Source: Hyphomonas johnsonii MHS-2
GTDB lineage: Bacteria; Pseudomonadota; Alphaproteobacteria; Caulobacterales; Hyphomonadaceae
DNA: 64,000 bases
Assembly (NCBI RefSeq): GCF_000685275.1
Contig: NZ_ARYK01000012.1
Coordinates: forward strand, 1-64,000
Reading direction: 5' to 3'
Shown here one piece after another: positions 1 through 9,608 of this stretch; position 1 is the first letter of the stretch; each line of letters starts with the position of its first letter. The notes under the pieces were generated by a model. It saw nothing but the letters and a program-made list of their open reading frames with translations. It was not told the origin of the DNA and made no database searches. The position numbers and the translations under genes are program-made.

Positions 1-2291
1 CGCCGCCACCGTTCCCGGCCACGATCGCACCCGCGAGTGCCTTCGAAACGCGTGAGTACACTGCGACCGTCGGCCTGCCGATTGTCGGGGCATCGTCAGC
101 CTATTCGATTGGCGCGACGGGAGATGGCATTACGGTCGCCGTCATTGATACCGGCGTCCTGACGGACCATCCGGACCTTGTCGGTGCCGCCATCACGTCG
201 TTTGACGTCTGCGCGGCGACGTCCTGTCCTGGCTATGATTCCAATGGCGATCCGACGAACATGATCCGTCAGGCCGGTGACATCGACACGGGTGGGCATG
301 GCACGCTTGTGACCGGTGTCATCGCGGCCACCCGCCAAGACGACTATCGCACGACCAGCGATGACACTATCGCGAACGGCATCCAGGGCATCGCCTATGA
401 ATCGTCGATCATCGCCATCCGTGCCGATTCACCCGGCAGCTGCGCCCGCACGGGAGAGGACGAGGAGTGTTCCTTCGCCGATAGCAACACGGTCCGGGCC
501 ATCGATTATGCGATCGCGCAGGGCGCCGATATCATCAACCTGTCGCTGGGTGGCGAGATCGACAGTGATCCGACCTTGGAGAATGCGGTCCGCCGCGCCG
601 TCAATGCGGGGATTCTCGTTGTCATCTCCGCGGGCAACGAAGCTGAACCGGCAGGAACCGACGACATGGGCCAGCCGGTCGACGCCAAGGGGCAGACACC
701 GTCGGAGCCAGCCTATGTTGCCGGCCAGGCGACATCGCTTGGCCGCGTCGTCGCCGTCGGCTCGATTGATACCAGTCGCGTCCTGTCGGATTTCTCGAAC
801 CGTGCCGGCACAGCCTCGCAGAATTTCTACCTGCTTGCGCCGGGGCAGGGCATTGTCACGACAGGCCTCGACGACGACGTCACTACTCCGGGCGAGCCGA
901 CCAATGATCCCGATTCGGAAGGTGACTATTGGCGGGTGTCCGGCACGTCCTTCTCGGCGCCCTATGTCGCCGGCGCGCTGGCCCTGTTGCTCGATGCCTT
1001 TCCGAACCTGAAGCAGAACCCTGAACTTGCCTTGCAGATCCTGCTGGATACGGCTGACGATTATGTCGACATGACGCCGGATGCGGTGACCGGGGACGTT
1101 GCGGGAGTCGGCACCGATTCCGTTTCCGGCGTCGGCATCATGAACCTTAGCGAGGCGTTCCGGCCGCAAGGCCAGCAAACGCTGAGCCTGTCGACGGAGA
1201 AGGTCAGCCTTGGCGAGGCGCTCGCGCCCTCCGGCGGGGCCTTCGGTGACTGGGCCGAACATTCCGGCGCGTTCAACGGACTCGTCTTCACCGACAAGTA
1301 TGCGCGCGGCTTCCGGCTTGATGCCGATGCAGCCGCTGCCAACCTGCCGGACGGCATCGTCCGCTCGCGCGTGACCAACCTTGACCGGCGCGCCGACTTT
1401 GCCGCCAGCCAGGCCCGCGCCGTTGCGGTGGGCGATCTGTCCTTCTCGTGGCACACGCCGCGCCTGCAGGAAGACATCACGGCGCCCTACCAGGAAGAAG
1501 CGGAGTCGACGTTCCAGGCGCGCTACCAGTTCGCCGGGGGCGAGGTCGAGTTCGGCCGGGGCGGGGGGATTACCCGGCTCGCGCCGGACGTGACCCTGTT
1601 CACCGAACCCGGCATCGGCAACGCCTTCTCCACCAGCGGCAACTGGGCCCGGGTCAGCCATGATATCCAGTTCGGCCTGACCATGGACCTGTTCACCGCC
1701 ACCGAGGACGCCCGCTCGCTGACCGGCGTCAGTATCGGCCGCGATGCACGCTTCTGGTCCTTCCGCGCCGGAATCGCGTCCGCCGCCGATGGCGAGACGG
1801 CGCTCGGTGGCAGCCTGCAGGAGCGCTTCGGTGAAACCGACAAGGCGGGCATGACGGCCTACTCGCTGGAAGGGGCCTGGAATCCGGTGGGCCGCCTGAC
1901 ACTGTCGTCTGGCGTGGAAATGGCCAGTGTGGACCTGCCGGGCGTCGATACGCAGGGTATCTGGACCAGTCGCTGGTCTGTGGGCGCGGCCCATCCAGCG
2001 GGCCCTGGCGAGCTCAGCCTTGTCATTGCCCAGCCGCGCCGCGCCGAGACCGGCACGATCCGATTCCTTGCGCCGACTGCGATCGATGCGACGGGGCAGG
2101 TGCTGCAGGACCAGATATCGGCCGGCCTGACGCCCAGCGGACGGCAGATCGACTATGAAACCCGCTACCGCTTCAACCTGCCGGGCGACTGGACGGGTGA
2201 AACCTCGGCGGCGCTGTCGACTTCGCCCAACCATATCAGTGGCGCCGACGATGAAGGCGTCGTCTGGTTCAGCGTCGGAACGAAATGGTGA
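1..2291 (+). CDS. Secreted S8 (subtilisin-like) serine peptidase with C-terminal barrel-like region, 5' truncated by the window
   Basis: This is a serine endopeptidase of the subtilase family, probably exported and acting at or outside the cell surface. The reading frame is open from base 3, so the start codon and any signal peptide lie upstream of the window. All three catalytic residues are visible: Asp in VIDTG (147-149), His in GGHGTLVTG (297-299) and Ser in SGTSFSAP (948-950). The catalytic domain ends near base 1150. It is followed by about 375 residues rich in alternating polar and hydrophobic stretches, ending in an aromatic residue (FSVGTKW). That ending resembles autotransporter-type outer-membrane barrels, so self-secretion is an inference. 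The stop overlaps the start of the next gene by 7 bases, which suggests co-expression. Confidence in the peptidase is high; confidence in the barrel is moderate. Confidence 0.93.
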   Translation, partial: PPPFPATIAPASAFETREYTATVGLPIVGASSAYSIGATGDGITVAVIDTGVLTDHPDLVGAAITSFDVCAATSCPGYDSNGDPTNMIRQAGDIDTGGHGTLVTGVIAATRQDDYRTTSDDTIANGIQGIAYESSIIAIRADSPGSCARTGEDEECSFADSNTVRAIDYAIAQGADIINLSLGGEIDSDPTLENAVRRAVNAGILVVISAGNEAEPAGTDDMGQPVDAKGQTPSEPAYVAGQATSLGRVVAVGSIDTSRVLSDFSNRAGTASQNFYLLAPGQGIVTTGLDDDVTTPGEPTNDPDSEGDYWRVSGTSFSAPYVAGALALLLDAFPNLKQNPELALQILLDTADDYVDMTPDAVTGDVAGVGTDSVSGVGIMNLSEAFRPQGQQTLSLSTEKVSLGEALAPSGGAFGDWAEHSGAFNGLVFTDKYARGFRLDADAAAANLPDGIVRSRVTNLDRRADFAASQARAVAVGDLSFSWHTPRLQEDITAPYQEEAESTFQARYQFAGGEVEFGRGGGITRLAPDVTLFTEPGIGNAFSTSGNWARVSHDIQFGLTMDLFTATEDARSLTGVSIGRDARFWSFRAGIASAADGETALGGSLQERFGETDKAGMTAYSLEGAWNPVGRLTLSSGVEMASVDLPGVDTQGIWTSRWSVGAAHPAGPGELSLVIAQPRRAETGTIRFLAPTAIDATGQVLQDQISAGLTPSGRQIDYETRYRFNLPGDWTGETSAALSTSPNHISGADDEGVVWFSVGTKW

Positions 2292-2674
2292 GGCGTGCCG
2301 CGCTGGCCCTTGCACTGGCGGGCGTGCCCGGCGGGTGCGCAGTCTGGAACCAGTTGCCGTTTACCACCGCCAAGGCCGACTGCCCTGCCATCACGCGGGC
2401 TTCGGCCTGGATCAATGGCATGCCCAGGGTCGGCACGACGGTGCACAAGCTGATCGTTGCCGTCAAACTGGACGATGACCGACCGTGGCTGCTGACCCCC
2501 GTGGAGTCAGGCACCGGCGAGACGCTGGTGCTGGACCTGTCGCCCGGTGGACCGGCGTTCGCAGGCAATGCCGGCTATCGTGAACCGGTGCGCCAGCCGC
2601 GCCGCGAAGCGATCAGCATTACCTGCGGTGGCCGCGAGCGCGCCCGCATTGACGAGATCACCATCGCGATGTGA
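2285..2674 (+). CDS. Small exported hypothetical protein
   Basis: A 129-residue protein of unknown function. It starts with a short Arg-containing hydrophobic segment ending in PGGC near residue 18. This is compatible with an exported protein or a lipoprotein, although the lipobox is imperfect because of a Pro at -3. The body has no motif I recognise; it contains one conserved-looking stretch (ITCGGRERARIDEITI) at the C-terminus. The ATG overlaps the end of the subtilase gene by 7 bases, so the two are probably translationally coupled. An accessory or immunity role for the peptidase would be speculation. It converges on metK, with only 19 bases between the stop codons. Confidence 0.6.
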   Translation: MVRRAALALALAGVPGGCAVWNQLPFTTAKADCPAITRASAWINGMPRVGTTVHKLIVAVKLDDDRPWLLTPVESGTGETLVLDLSPGGPAFAGNAGYREPVRQPRREAISITCGGRERARIDEITIAM

Positions 2675-2693
2675 CGGCTGGCGCCCGATCACC

Positions 2694-3875
2694 CTAGTTG
2701 ATGAGGCGCTTCAGCTCGTCCACGAGATCGGTCTTTTCCCAGGTGAACGTTCCGTTGGCGCCCGGCTGGCGCCCGAAATGGCCATAGGCAGCCGTGGTGG
2801 CATAGATCGGGTTGTTCAGCTTGAGGTGCGTGCGGATGCCTTTCGGCGACAGGTCGAACAGCTCGCGCAGCGCCTTCGCGATGCGGGCCTCGTCCGCAAG
2901 GCCGGTGCCGTGCGTATCGACATAGACCGACAGGGGCTGCGACACGCCGATGGCATAGGACACCTGGATCGTGCAGCGCTTGGCGAGGCCGGAGGCGACA
3001 ACGTTCTTGGCAAGGTAGCGCGTGGCGTAGGCGGCGGACCGGTCAACCTTTGACGGGTCCTTGCCGGAGAACGCGCCGCCACCGTGCGGCGCTGCGCCGC
3101 CATAGGTGTCGACGATGATCTTGCGGCCGGTGAGACCGGCGTCGCCGTCGGGGCCACCGATGACGAACCTGCCGGTCGGATTGACGTAGAACTTGTCTTC
3201 CGGCGGGAACCAGCCCTCTGGCAGCACGCCTTTCACGATCGGACGCACCAGTTCGCGCAACTGTTCCAGCGTGGCGCTTTCCTTGTGCTGGGTCGACACG
3301 ACGACGGCATTCACACCGACGGGCTTTTCATCGACATAACGAAGCGTCACCTGGCTCTTGGCGTCGGGCTCGAATTCCGGGCGTTCGCCTGAGTGGCGCA
3401 GCGCCGCCATCTTCTGGAGAATCTGGTGGGAATAGACGAGCGTTGCCGGCATCAGTTCCGGTGTCTCGTCAGCGGCGTAACCGAACATGATGCCCTGGTC
3501 GCCGGCGCCTTCTTCAGCGAACAGGCCCTGGCCTTCCTCGACGCCCTGGGCAATCTCGATTGATTGTCCGTGAACATAGCAGTTAACGGCCATCTTTTCC
3601 CAGTGGAAGCCATCCTGCTCGTAGCCGATCTTCTTGACGACGTCCCGCGCGGTCTGGATCATCTCGTCGTCAGTGACGACAGTGCCATTGGTTGTGCGCA
3701 CTTCGCCGGCAAGAACGACGCGGTTCGTGGTCGTCATCGTTTCGACGGCGACCTTGGCAGATGGGTCCCGGCTGAGGAACAGGTCGACGATGGCGTCGGA
3801 AATCTGGTCAGCCACCTTGTCCGGGTGACCCTCTGCGACGCTCTCGCTGGTAAATTCAAAGTCGTTCATTTTCAT
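2694..3875 (-). CDS. metK: S-adenosylmethionine synthetase
   Basis: Makes S-adenosylmethionine from methionine and ATP in the cytoplasm. At 393 residues it has normal family length. Diagnostic motifs are the N-terminal [10 protein letters not shown] with the catalytic His, the adenine-binding [12 protein letters not shown], and the Gly-rich loop [16 protein letters not shown]. Two ATG codons lie six bases apart at the start. The upstream one (3875) is placed better behind GAGGAAC. It is the last gene of a minus-strand set ahcY-purU-metK with a 33-base gap to purU. Together these genes regenerate and consume SAM: AhcY removes S-adenosylhomocysteine, PurU links to the formyl-folate pool, and MetK makes SAM again. 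No SAM riboswitch fold is apparent in the short gap. Confidence 0.97.
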   Translation of the reverse strand: MKMNDFEFTSESVAEGHPDKVADQISDAIVDLFLSRDPSAKVAVETMTTTNRVVLAGEVRTTNGTVVTDDEMIQTARDVVKKIGYEQDGFHWEKMAVNCYVHGQSIEIAQGVEEGQGLFAEEGAGDQGIMFGYAADETPELMPATLVYSHQILQKMAALRHSGERPEFEPDAKSQVTLRYVDEKPVGVNAVVVSTQHKESATLEQLRELVRPIVKGVLPEGWFPPEDKFYVNPTGRFVIGGPDGDAGLTGRKIIVDTYGGAAPHGGGAFSGKDPSKVDRSAAYATRYLAKNVVASGLAKRCTIQVSYAIGVSQPLSVYVDTHGTGLADEARIAKALRELFDLSPKGIRTHLKLNNPIYATTAAYGHFGRQPGANGTFTWEKTDLVDELKRLIN

Positions 3876-3908
3876 GGGATCGGTTCCTCGGAGACAATAT
3901 GGTCGGGA

Positions 3909-4763
3909 CTATCTGGCAAAGACGACAGTCTTGCCAGCGTTGATGAAAACTCTGCGTTCGGAATGGGCCTTCACCGCGCGAAGCAGGGCGGCCCCCTCCA
4001 GGTGGCGACCAAGTTCGATCATGTCGGTTGGGCTGAACGTATGGTCGATACCTTCGGTGACCTGGGTAATGATCGGGCCCTCGTCGAGGTCCGGCGTCAC
4101 GTAGTGCGCGGAGGCGCCAATCACCTTCACGCCGCGGGCATGGGCCTGGTGATAGGGCCGGGCGCCCTTGAAGCTCGGCAGGAAGGAATGGTGAATGTTG
4201 ATGCAGCGCCCGGCGAGGCGTGTGCAGGCCTCATTGCTGAGAACCTGCATGTAGCGTGCGAGCACGACGAGATCGGCGCGTGTTTCCGCGATTAGGTCGA
4301 ACAGGCGCGTTTCCGCTTCGGCTTTCGTGTCGGCAGTCACCGGCACGTGGAAGAAGGGCAGGCCCCAATGGGCAAACCCGGCTTCCAGCGTGCGGTGGTT
4401 GGAAACGATACCCACGATATCGATCGGCAGTTCGCCGCGCCGTGCAGCGTAGTGAAGCGTGTTGGCGCAATGATCGGACTTGGACACCATCAGCAGGGTC
4501 CTGACGGGCTGTCCGACAGCATGCACGCCCCATTCCGCTGACAGGTCCGCGGCGACACCGGCAAGATCGGCCATCAGGCCGTCGGGCAGTTCGTCGCTGT
4601 CCGACTGGAATACCAGTCGCGCGAAGAACTGTTCCGTAGCCGGATCGCCGAACGTGCGGGATGAGGCGATGAAGCAGCCGTGCCGCTCCATCAGCCGCGC
4701 AAGGATCGCGACCAGCCCCACCCTGTCCGGGCAGGCGAGGGTAAGGATGTGCGCGCGACTCAA
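3909..4763 (-). CDS. purU: Formyltetrahydrofolate deformylase
   Basis: Hydrolyses 10-formyl-tetrahydrofolate to formate and tetrahydrofolate, balancing one-carbon pools. The protein has 284 residues. The N-terminal ~85 residues form an ACT-like regulatory domain (start MSRAHILTLACPDRVGLV). The C-terminal formyltransferase-type domain carries the Asn-His-Asp catalytic set in INIHHSFLPSF, GARPYH and DLDEGPII. It sits 14 bases downstream of ahcY and 33 bases upstream of metK. Placing the folate gene inside the methyl cycle suggests co-regulation of methylation and formyl-folate turnover. The product is distinguished from purN (GART) by its N-terminal ACT domain and length. Confidence 0.95.
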   Translation of the reverse strand: MSRAHILTLACPDRVGLVAILARLMERHGCFIASSRTFGDPATEQFFARLVFQSDSDELPDGLMADLAGVAADLSAEWGVHAVGQPVRTLLMVSKSDHCANTLHYAARRGELPIDIVGIVSNHRTLEAGFAHWGLPFFHVPVTADTKAEAETRLFDLIAETRADLVVLARYMQVLSNEACTRLAGRCINIHHSFLPSFKGARPYHQAHARGVKVIGASAHYVTPDLDEGPIITQVTEGIDHTFSPTDMIELGRHLEGAALLRAVKAHSERRVFINAGKTVVFAR

Positions 4764-4777
4764 GGCTCGTCCTGCGA

Positions 4778-6172
4778 TCAGTAGCGGTAGTGTTCGGGTT
4801 TGAACGGGCCTTCCGGGGTCACGCCGATATAGTCAGCCTGTTCACCGGACAGTTCGGTCAGCTTCACGCCGAGCTTGTCGAGGTGGAGCATGGCAACTTT
4901 CTCGTCGAGGTGCTTGGGCAGCGTGTAGACCTTGTTCTCGTACTCGCTGGCGCGCATGTGCAGCTCCATCTGGGCGAGGGTCTGGTTGGTGAACGAGGCC
5001 GACATCACGAAGGACGGGTGGCCTGTCGCGTTGCCGAGGTTGACGAGGCGGCCTTCGGACAGGAGCAGGATGCGCTTGCCATCCGGGAAGGTGATCATGT
5101 CGACTTGCGGCTTGATGTTCGTCCACTCGAAATTGCGCAGGCCTTCGACCTGGATCTCGTTGTCGAAGTGACCAATGTTGCAGACGATGGCCATGTCCTT
5201 CATCGCACGCATGTGGTCGACGGTCAGGATGTCCTTGTTGCCGGTCGCGGTGACGAAGATGTCGAACTTGGATGCGGCTTCGTCCATCGTCAGCACGTCA
5301 TAGCCGTCCATGGCGGCCTGAAGGGCGCAGATCGGGTCGACTTCCGAGACGGACACGCGCGCACCGGCACCGGCGAGCGACGCAGCCGATCCCTTGCCGA
5401 CATCGCCATAGCCGGCGACGAAAGCCTTCTTGCCGGCCATCATCACGTCGGTGCCGCGGCGGATCGCATCAACCAGCGATTCCTTGCAGCCATACTTGTT
5501 GTCGAACTTGGACTTGGTGACCGAGTCGTTGACGTTGATCGCCGGGAAGGGCAGCTCGCCCTTCTTCTCAAGCTGGTAGAGGCGGTTGACGCCGGTCGTT
5601 GTCTCTTCGGAGACGCCCCTGATGCCGGCCTTGGTCTTCGCGAACCAGCCGGGTGAGGCCTTCATGCGCTTCTTGATCTGGGCGAAGAGAAACTTCTCTT
5701 CTTCTGACGTCGGTTTTTCGAGGAAGGCCGGATCGTTTTCCGCCTTCTCGCCGAGGATCAGGTACATCGTGGCGTCGCCGCCATCATCGAGGATCAGGTT
5801 GGGGCCCTTGCCGTCCGGCCATTGGAACATGCGGTCGGTATAGTCCCAGTATTCCTCAAGCGTTTCGCCCTTGTAGGCGAAGACCGGCGTGCCGTTGGCG
5901 GCAATCGCGGCGGCGGCGTGGTCCTGTGTCGAATAGATGTTGCACGAAACCCAGCGCACAGTTGCGCCGAGGGCCTCAAGCGTCTGGATCAGGACAGCCG
6001 TCTGGATGGTCATGTGCAGCGAGCCGCAGATGCGCGCGCCTTTCAGCGGCTGGCTCGGGCCGAACTCGGCCCGGGCTGCCATGAGGCCGGGCATCTCTGT
6101 TTCGGCGATGGCGATTTCCTTGTTGCCGTAGTCGGCAAGCTTGATGTCCGCGACGTGGTAGTCATGAGCCAT
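4778..6172 (-). CDS. ahcY: Adenosylhomocysteinase
   Basis: NAD-dependent S-adenosylhomocysteine hydrolase, producing adenosine and homocysteine and so relieving product inhibition of methyltransferases. The protein is 464 residues, full length. It shows the substrate-domain motif [12 protein letters not shown], the NAD-binding loop [10 protein letters not shown] (about residue 250) and the conserved C-terminus KPEHYRY. The start ATG at 6172 is preceded by AAAGGA. First gene of the set ahcY-purU-metK. The many methyltransferase genes further along the window would depend on this recycling. An imperfect palindrome overlaps the ribosome-binding site and the start (listed separately). Confidence 0.97.
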   Translation of the reverse strand: MAHDYHVADIKLADYGNKEIAIAETEMPGLMAARAEFGPSQPLKGARICGSLHMTIQTAVLIQTLEALGATVRWVSCNIYSTQDHAAAAIAANGTPVFAYKGETLEEYWDYTDRMFQWPDGKGPNLILDDGGDATMYLILGEKAENDPAFLEKPTSEEEKFLFAQIKKRMKASPGWFAKTKAGIRGVSEETTTGVNRLYQLEKKGELPFPAINVNDSVTKSKFDNKYGCKESLVDAIRRGTDVMMAGKKAFVAGYGDVGKGSAASLAGAGARVSVSEVDPICALQAAMDGYDVLTMDEAASKFDIFVTATGNKDILTVDHMRAMKDMAIVCNIGHFDNEIQVEGLRNFEWTNIKPQVDMITFPDGKRILLLSEGRLVNLGNATGHPSFVMSASFTNQTLAQMELHMRASEYENKVYTLPKHLDEKVAMLHLDKLGVKLTELSGEQADYIGVTPEGPFKPEHYRY

Positions 6173-6189
6173 ATCAATGATCCTTTATA
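6172..6189 (-). promoter_or_regulatory. Imperfect AT-rich palindrome over the ahcY ribosome-binding site
   Basis: On the minus strand the sequence TATAAAGGATCATTGATA is an inverted repeat with seven of nine matched pairs. It covers the AAAGGA ribosome-binding site and touches the ahcY start codon. ArsR-family SahR regulators of the methionine/SAH cycle are known to use AT-rich dyads upstream of ahcY and metK in Proteobacteria. Assigning this site to such a regulator is inference, and the dyad could be coincidental. Confidence 0.3.
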
Positions 6190-6273
6190 CGTTTATGTGC
6201 GCGTTAGCATGACGGGCACATGAAGGCAACGCCAACTCATGGCGCGCCTGCAAAAACGACAAAGGGTAGCGAG

Positions 6274-7434
6274 CTATCCGTTGAAGCCGAGCACTGCGCT
6301 GATCACGCGGTCCTGGTCGGCTTCGGACAGGTAGGGGTGCATTGGCAGGGCCAGCACATGCTGGCTTGCCGTTTCGGTCACGTTCAGGTGGCCCTTGGGC
6401 GGGGCATACTTGAGCGCGAAGTCCTGCTGGTGGATCGGCACCGGGTAGTAGACCATGGTCGGGATGCCCTGGTCCGCGAGGTGCGCCTGCAGGCCGTCGC
6501 GGTTGTCATGCTCGATCACGTACTGGGCCCATACTGACCGCCCGCCTTCGATCACCCCTGGCACGCCCTTGACGCCCCCACGCAGCCCCGCTGCATACCG
6601 GTCGGCAACCACCTGCCGGCGGTCTATCTCGTCTGCGAAGATCTTCAGCTTTTCGAGCAGGATCGCTGCCTGGATCGTGTCGAGCCGCGAGTTCATGCCA
6701 ACCCGGAGGCTGAGATATTTCGGGTCATGATGGAAGTTGCGCGTGGCAGCGTCAGTGGGCGTGACTTTGCCGTAAACCCGAAGTGATTCAATGCGCTCGG
6801 CGAGCGCGGCATCGTTGGTGATGATCGCGCCACCGTCGCCGTAACAGCCCAGCGGCTTGGCCGGGAAGAAGCTGGTTGTGGCGATGTCCGCCCAGTCAGA
6901 CGGGTGCTGGCCATTCAGGGTGCAGCCATAGCCCTGCGCCGTATCAGCGATCAGCTTCAGGCCGAATTCATCACAAATTGCTTTTATTTCAGGGTAGTTC
7001 GCTGGTTGTCCAAACAGGTCCACAGCAATCACCACTTTGGGCGTCAGCTTTCCGGCGGCCTTCACGGTCTCGATCTCTGCCCGAAGGGAGGCCGGGTCCA
7101 TGTTGTAGGTCGCCGCGTCGATATCGACGAAGACAGGCGTCGCGCCCAGCCATGGCACGACCTGTGCCGTGGCGACGAAGGTGAAGCTCGGGCAGAACAC
7201 GGCGTCGCCGGGCGTCAGTTCCCACGCCATCAGGGCGAGGGCCAGCGCATCGGTGCCGTTGGCACAGCTGACGGAGTGGCTGGCACCGCACCAGGCTGCG
7301 AGCTGCTTTTCGAGCTCGCCGACTTCGGGGCCGAGAACATAACGACCGCCCTCGACAACGCTGGCAATTGCCGCGTCGATTTCGCTCTTGATACGAAGCC
7401 TTTGGGCCTGAAGGTCGATGAATGGCAGGGACAT
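6274..7434 (-). CDS. DegT/DnrJ/EryC1/StrS-family sugar aminotransferase
   Basis: PLP-dependent transaminase that most likely aminates a nucleotide-linked keto-sugar for the glycan encoded in this locus. The 386-residue protein begins MSLPFIDLQAQRLRIK, typical of the family. This start has GGAG upstream; an in-frame upstream extension of 16 residues has no good ribosome-binding site and does not fit the family. The PLP-binding Lys lies in SFFPAKPLGCYGDGGAI, and the cofactor Asp region is in LIADTAQGYG. The substrate (for example a 3- or 4-keto-6-deoxy sugar) cannot be read from the sequence. It is transcribed divergently from the rfbC side, at the left edge of the polysaccharide locus. Confidence 0.92.
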   Translation of the reverse strand: MSLPFIDLQAQRLRIKSEIDAAIASVVEGGRYVLGPEVGELEKQLAAWCGASHSVSCANGTDALALALMAWELTPGDAVFCPSFTFVATAQVVPWLGATPVFVDIDAATYNMDPASLRAEIETVKAAGKLTPKVVIAVDLFGQPANYPEIKAICDEFGLKLIADTAQGYGCTLNGQHPSDWADIATTSFFPAKPLGCYGDGGAIITNDAALAERIESLRVYGKVTPTDAATRNFHHDPKYLSLRVGMNSRLDTIQAAILLEKLKIFADEIDRRQVVADRYAAGLRGGVKGVPGVIEGGRSVWAQYVIEHDNRDGLQAHLADQGIPTMVYYPVPIHQQDFALKYAPPKGHLNVTETASQHVLALPMHPYLSEADQDRVISAVLGFNG

Positions 7435-7532
7435 GGTGGGCTCCGCGAACAATGTGTCGAATGGCGCAGCACATACGAACACGGCAGACAGCCGGCAAGT
7501 AACGCCTGATTACATGGTATTTCGCCCGGGTG

Positions 7533-8714
7533 TCAGGCGAGAATGCCAAGAGCTTCCGAATAGGTGCGCGACCTCAGGGAGGCGCTGACGTCCCGTCGGG
7601 CGGTAGTGGCCAGTACGTGGCGTTTCCTGGGGGAATCATACAGTTCACGCAGGGCGAGCGACCCGGCATCGATGTTGACGTCTGCCCAGCGCGCATCGGG
7701 CATGGACTTGTAGATGCCGGACGGGTCATCCACCAGCTTCAGTACATAAGGCAGCAGCGTTGAATTCTGGGCCGTCATGAATTCGAGGTTTCCGGACCAT
7801 CCGGTCGCCATCGTGGCGCGCCCGGCAGCCATGGCCTCGGCGAGATGCATGCCAAATCCCTCTGCCCGGTGCGAGGAGACGACGATGTCGCTGTTCCACA
7901 GCAAGTGAGTCTGTTCTTCCTCGGAAAAGCTGCGGTCGATCACGTCGATCCGGGGATCCTTGTTGGCGTATGCCATGACTGCCGATTCGTAATATTTGTA
8001 GAGAGACAGGTTGCGGCATTTGACGGTCAGATGGACCGGCTCGTTGTTCGGAAAGGCTTTCGAGAACATCTGCATCGTGGCGAGCAGGTTCTTCCGGTGA
8101 AAGGACGAACGGCCATCAGCAATCGTCAGAACGCGAAGTGTCGTGTCTCCGCGGCTGGCGGGGGTCGGCCAGGCGTTGGCATGGGCGTGAACGGGCAGGT
8201 AATGAGGCACGGTGCGGACGGGCAGGGCAAACTGGCTTTCGAAAGTCTGCTGCACAAACCGGCTGGGGGCCCAGATCTCTGACAGGTAGCAGGTCTGGCG
8301 GGCCCAATCAGCCGGCGTGGTTGCCAATTCCCAGGCCCAGGCGCCAATGATGCGCCACTTGTGCCAGCGGCGCAGGCCAAGCCCCATCAGGGCGCGCTCG
8401 GTTTCAGGCGCGTTTGCGTAGAGAACAAGCGTGCCATTGTTGTTGACGGGCATTTCCTGCAGCGGCACCGGACTGGCCACATCAACCTGATTGAACAGGC
8501 CACTCAGATCGACTGCAATCGGATCGAGGCCTTCAGCGCACAGGGCGCGATAACAGCTCAGGGCGGCGCGGCCGATGCCGTTGGCGGTCCGGAACATGCC
8601 GGCAACCACGATCTGGCCTTGTGGGCTGGTCAGAACATCCGCCGTGAGCGGCCGGGGCAGGATAAGCCGCCTTACCGCCGACTTTCCACTTCTGATGGAC
8701 GTTCCGATGGGCAA
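7533..8714 (-). CDS. GT4-type glycosyltransferase
   Basis: A cytoplasmic nucleotide-sugar-dependent glycosyltransferase of GT-B fold, probably adding a sugar to the surface glycan. The N-terminal donor-independent half begins with IVVAGMFRTANGIGRAA. The C-terminal half has the family E-x7-E motif in HRAEGFGMHLAEAMA (about residue 280) followed by ATGWSGNLEFM. The reading frame starts with a TTG at 8714, and the true start is uncertain: there is no ATG between the upstream in-frame stop (8759) and the conserved core, so a TTG or GTG start is likely. Sugar specificity is unknown. Lies 98 bases upstream of the aminotransferase gene on the same strand. Confidence 0.85.
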   Translation of the reverse strand: MPIGTSIRSGKSAVRRLILPRPLTADVLTSPQGQIVVAGMFRTANGIGRAALSCYRALCAEGLDPIAVDLSGLFNQVDVASPVPLQEMPVNNNGTLVLYANAPETERALMGLGLRRWHKWRIIGAWAWELATTPADWARQTCYLSEIWAPSRFVQQTFESQFALPVRTVPHYLPVHAHANAWPTPASRGDTTLRVLTIADGRSSFHRKNLLATMQMFSKAFPNNEPVHLTVKCRNLSLYKYYESAVMAYANKDPRIDVIDRSFSEEEQTHLLWNSDIVVSSHRAEGFGMHLAEAMAAGRATMATGWSGNLEFMTAQNSTLLPYVLKLVDDPSGIYKSMPDARWADVNIDAGSLALRELYDSPRKRHVLATTARRDVSASLRSRTYSEALGILA

Positions 8715-8787
8715 ATCTGATACCGTACTTTCGAATGGTTCTGTCCCGTTCCCCGCTCATGGTATGCCCGCCCGACCGGGGCAGCGC

Positions 8788-8814
8788 AAGCATTTCATGG
8801 CGCTTCAAATGCTT
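8788..8814. repeat. Inverted repeat in the gap before rfbC
   Basis: AAGCATTT (8788-8795) and AAATGCTT (8807-8814) form a perfect 8-base inverted repeat around an 11-base centre. It lies in the 201-base gap between the divergent glycosyltransferase (7533-8714) and rfbC (8916). No run of T follows it on either strand, so it is not an evident terminator. An operator for the divergent promoters is possible. The rest of this gap shows nothing I can name. Confidence 0.35.
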
Positions 8815-8915
8815 TCGATCCCGCCGCTCTGCCGTAGGACCAGCATGACATCTGGCCAGTGCGGCGATCCTGTGCAATGCGCGGTGGCAACTGAAATACG
8901 GAAGGAATCAGTCTG

Positions 8916-9473
8916 ATGTCTTTGAAAGTAGAATCCCTTGCGATTCCCGATGTCAAACTTGTCACCCCCGCGCGGTTTGGTGACGATCGCGGGTTCTTCA
9001 GCGAGACCTACAATGCGGCACAGTTCAAGGCAGCCGGGATTACGGCAGACTTCGTGCAGGACAATCACTCATTGTCAGCCCCGACTGGCACGGTGAGAGG
9101 CCTGCACTTCCAGGCGCCCCCGTTTGCGCAGTCGAAACTGGTGCGTGTGTTGCGCGGAGCGATCCTGGATGTGGCTGTCGATGTGCGCAGCGGCTCGCCG
9201 ACCTATGGCAAGTGGGTGAGTGCCGAATTGAGCGCGACGAACGGCGTGCAGATCTTCGTGCCGCGCGGGTTCCTGCACGGCTTTGTGACCCGCGAGCCGG
9301 ACACCGAGATCGCCTACAAGGTGGACAATTACTATTCGAAGGAATGTGACGGTGCCGTCGTGTGGAACGATCCGACGCTCGCGATCGACTGGGGGCTGCC
9401 AACGAGTGCGGCAACACTATCGGACAAGGATGCGCAGGCGCAGCCGTTTGCCGCGTTCAAAACGCCGTTCTGA
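8916..9473 (+). CDS. rfbC: dTDP-4-dehydrorhamnose 3,5-epimerase
   Basis: Third enzyme of dTDP-L-rhamnose synthesis, epimerising dTDP-4-keto-6-deoxyglucose at C3 and C5. The 185-residue length and the cupin core are typical. Visible signatures are DDRGFFSETYN, the catalytic His in VRGLHFQ, and VPRGFLHGFVT. GGAAGGA lies upstream of the ATG. It is unusual that rfbC stands 27 kb away from rfbB, rfbD and rfbA, which are clustered at 35.8-38.6 kb, with the glycosyltransferase block in between. No other rfbC is present in the window, so the pathway is complete only with this copy. Confidence 0.95.
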   Translation: MSLKVESLAIPDVKLVTPARFGDDRGFFSETYNAAQFKAAGITADFVQDNHSLSAPTGTVRGLHFQAPPFAQSKLVRVLRGAILDVAVDVRSGSPTYGKWVSAELSATNGVQIFVPRGFLHGFVTREPDTEIAYKVDNYYSKECDGAVVWNDPTLAIDWGLPTSAATLSDKDAQAQPFAAFKTPF

Positions 9474-9608
9474 TCGCAGGCCTTGCGGGATTGAACGACG
9501 CCTGTTGAGCGGGCCTGGCCAATACCGGCCGGGAATGTGACGGCACGAATCCGACCGGACCAAGAGCGGGTGTAAATTGCGGGTGCCTGAATAGCCCGGA
9601 GTTTCGCC

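Noticed and set aside
429..2315. A long open frame antisense to the subtilase gene
   Set aside because: It mirrors the codon pattern of the real gene in GC-rich DNA. The plus-strand frame carries all three catalytic motifs, and the antisense translation shows no family.
3876..3908. SAM riboswitch before metK
   Set aside because: The gap between purU and metK is only 33 bases, too short for a SAM-binding aptamer, and no matching fold is visible upstream of ahcY either.
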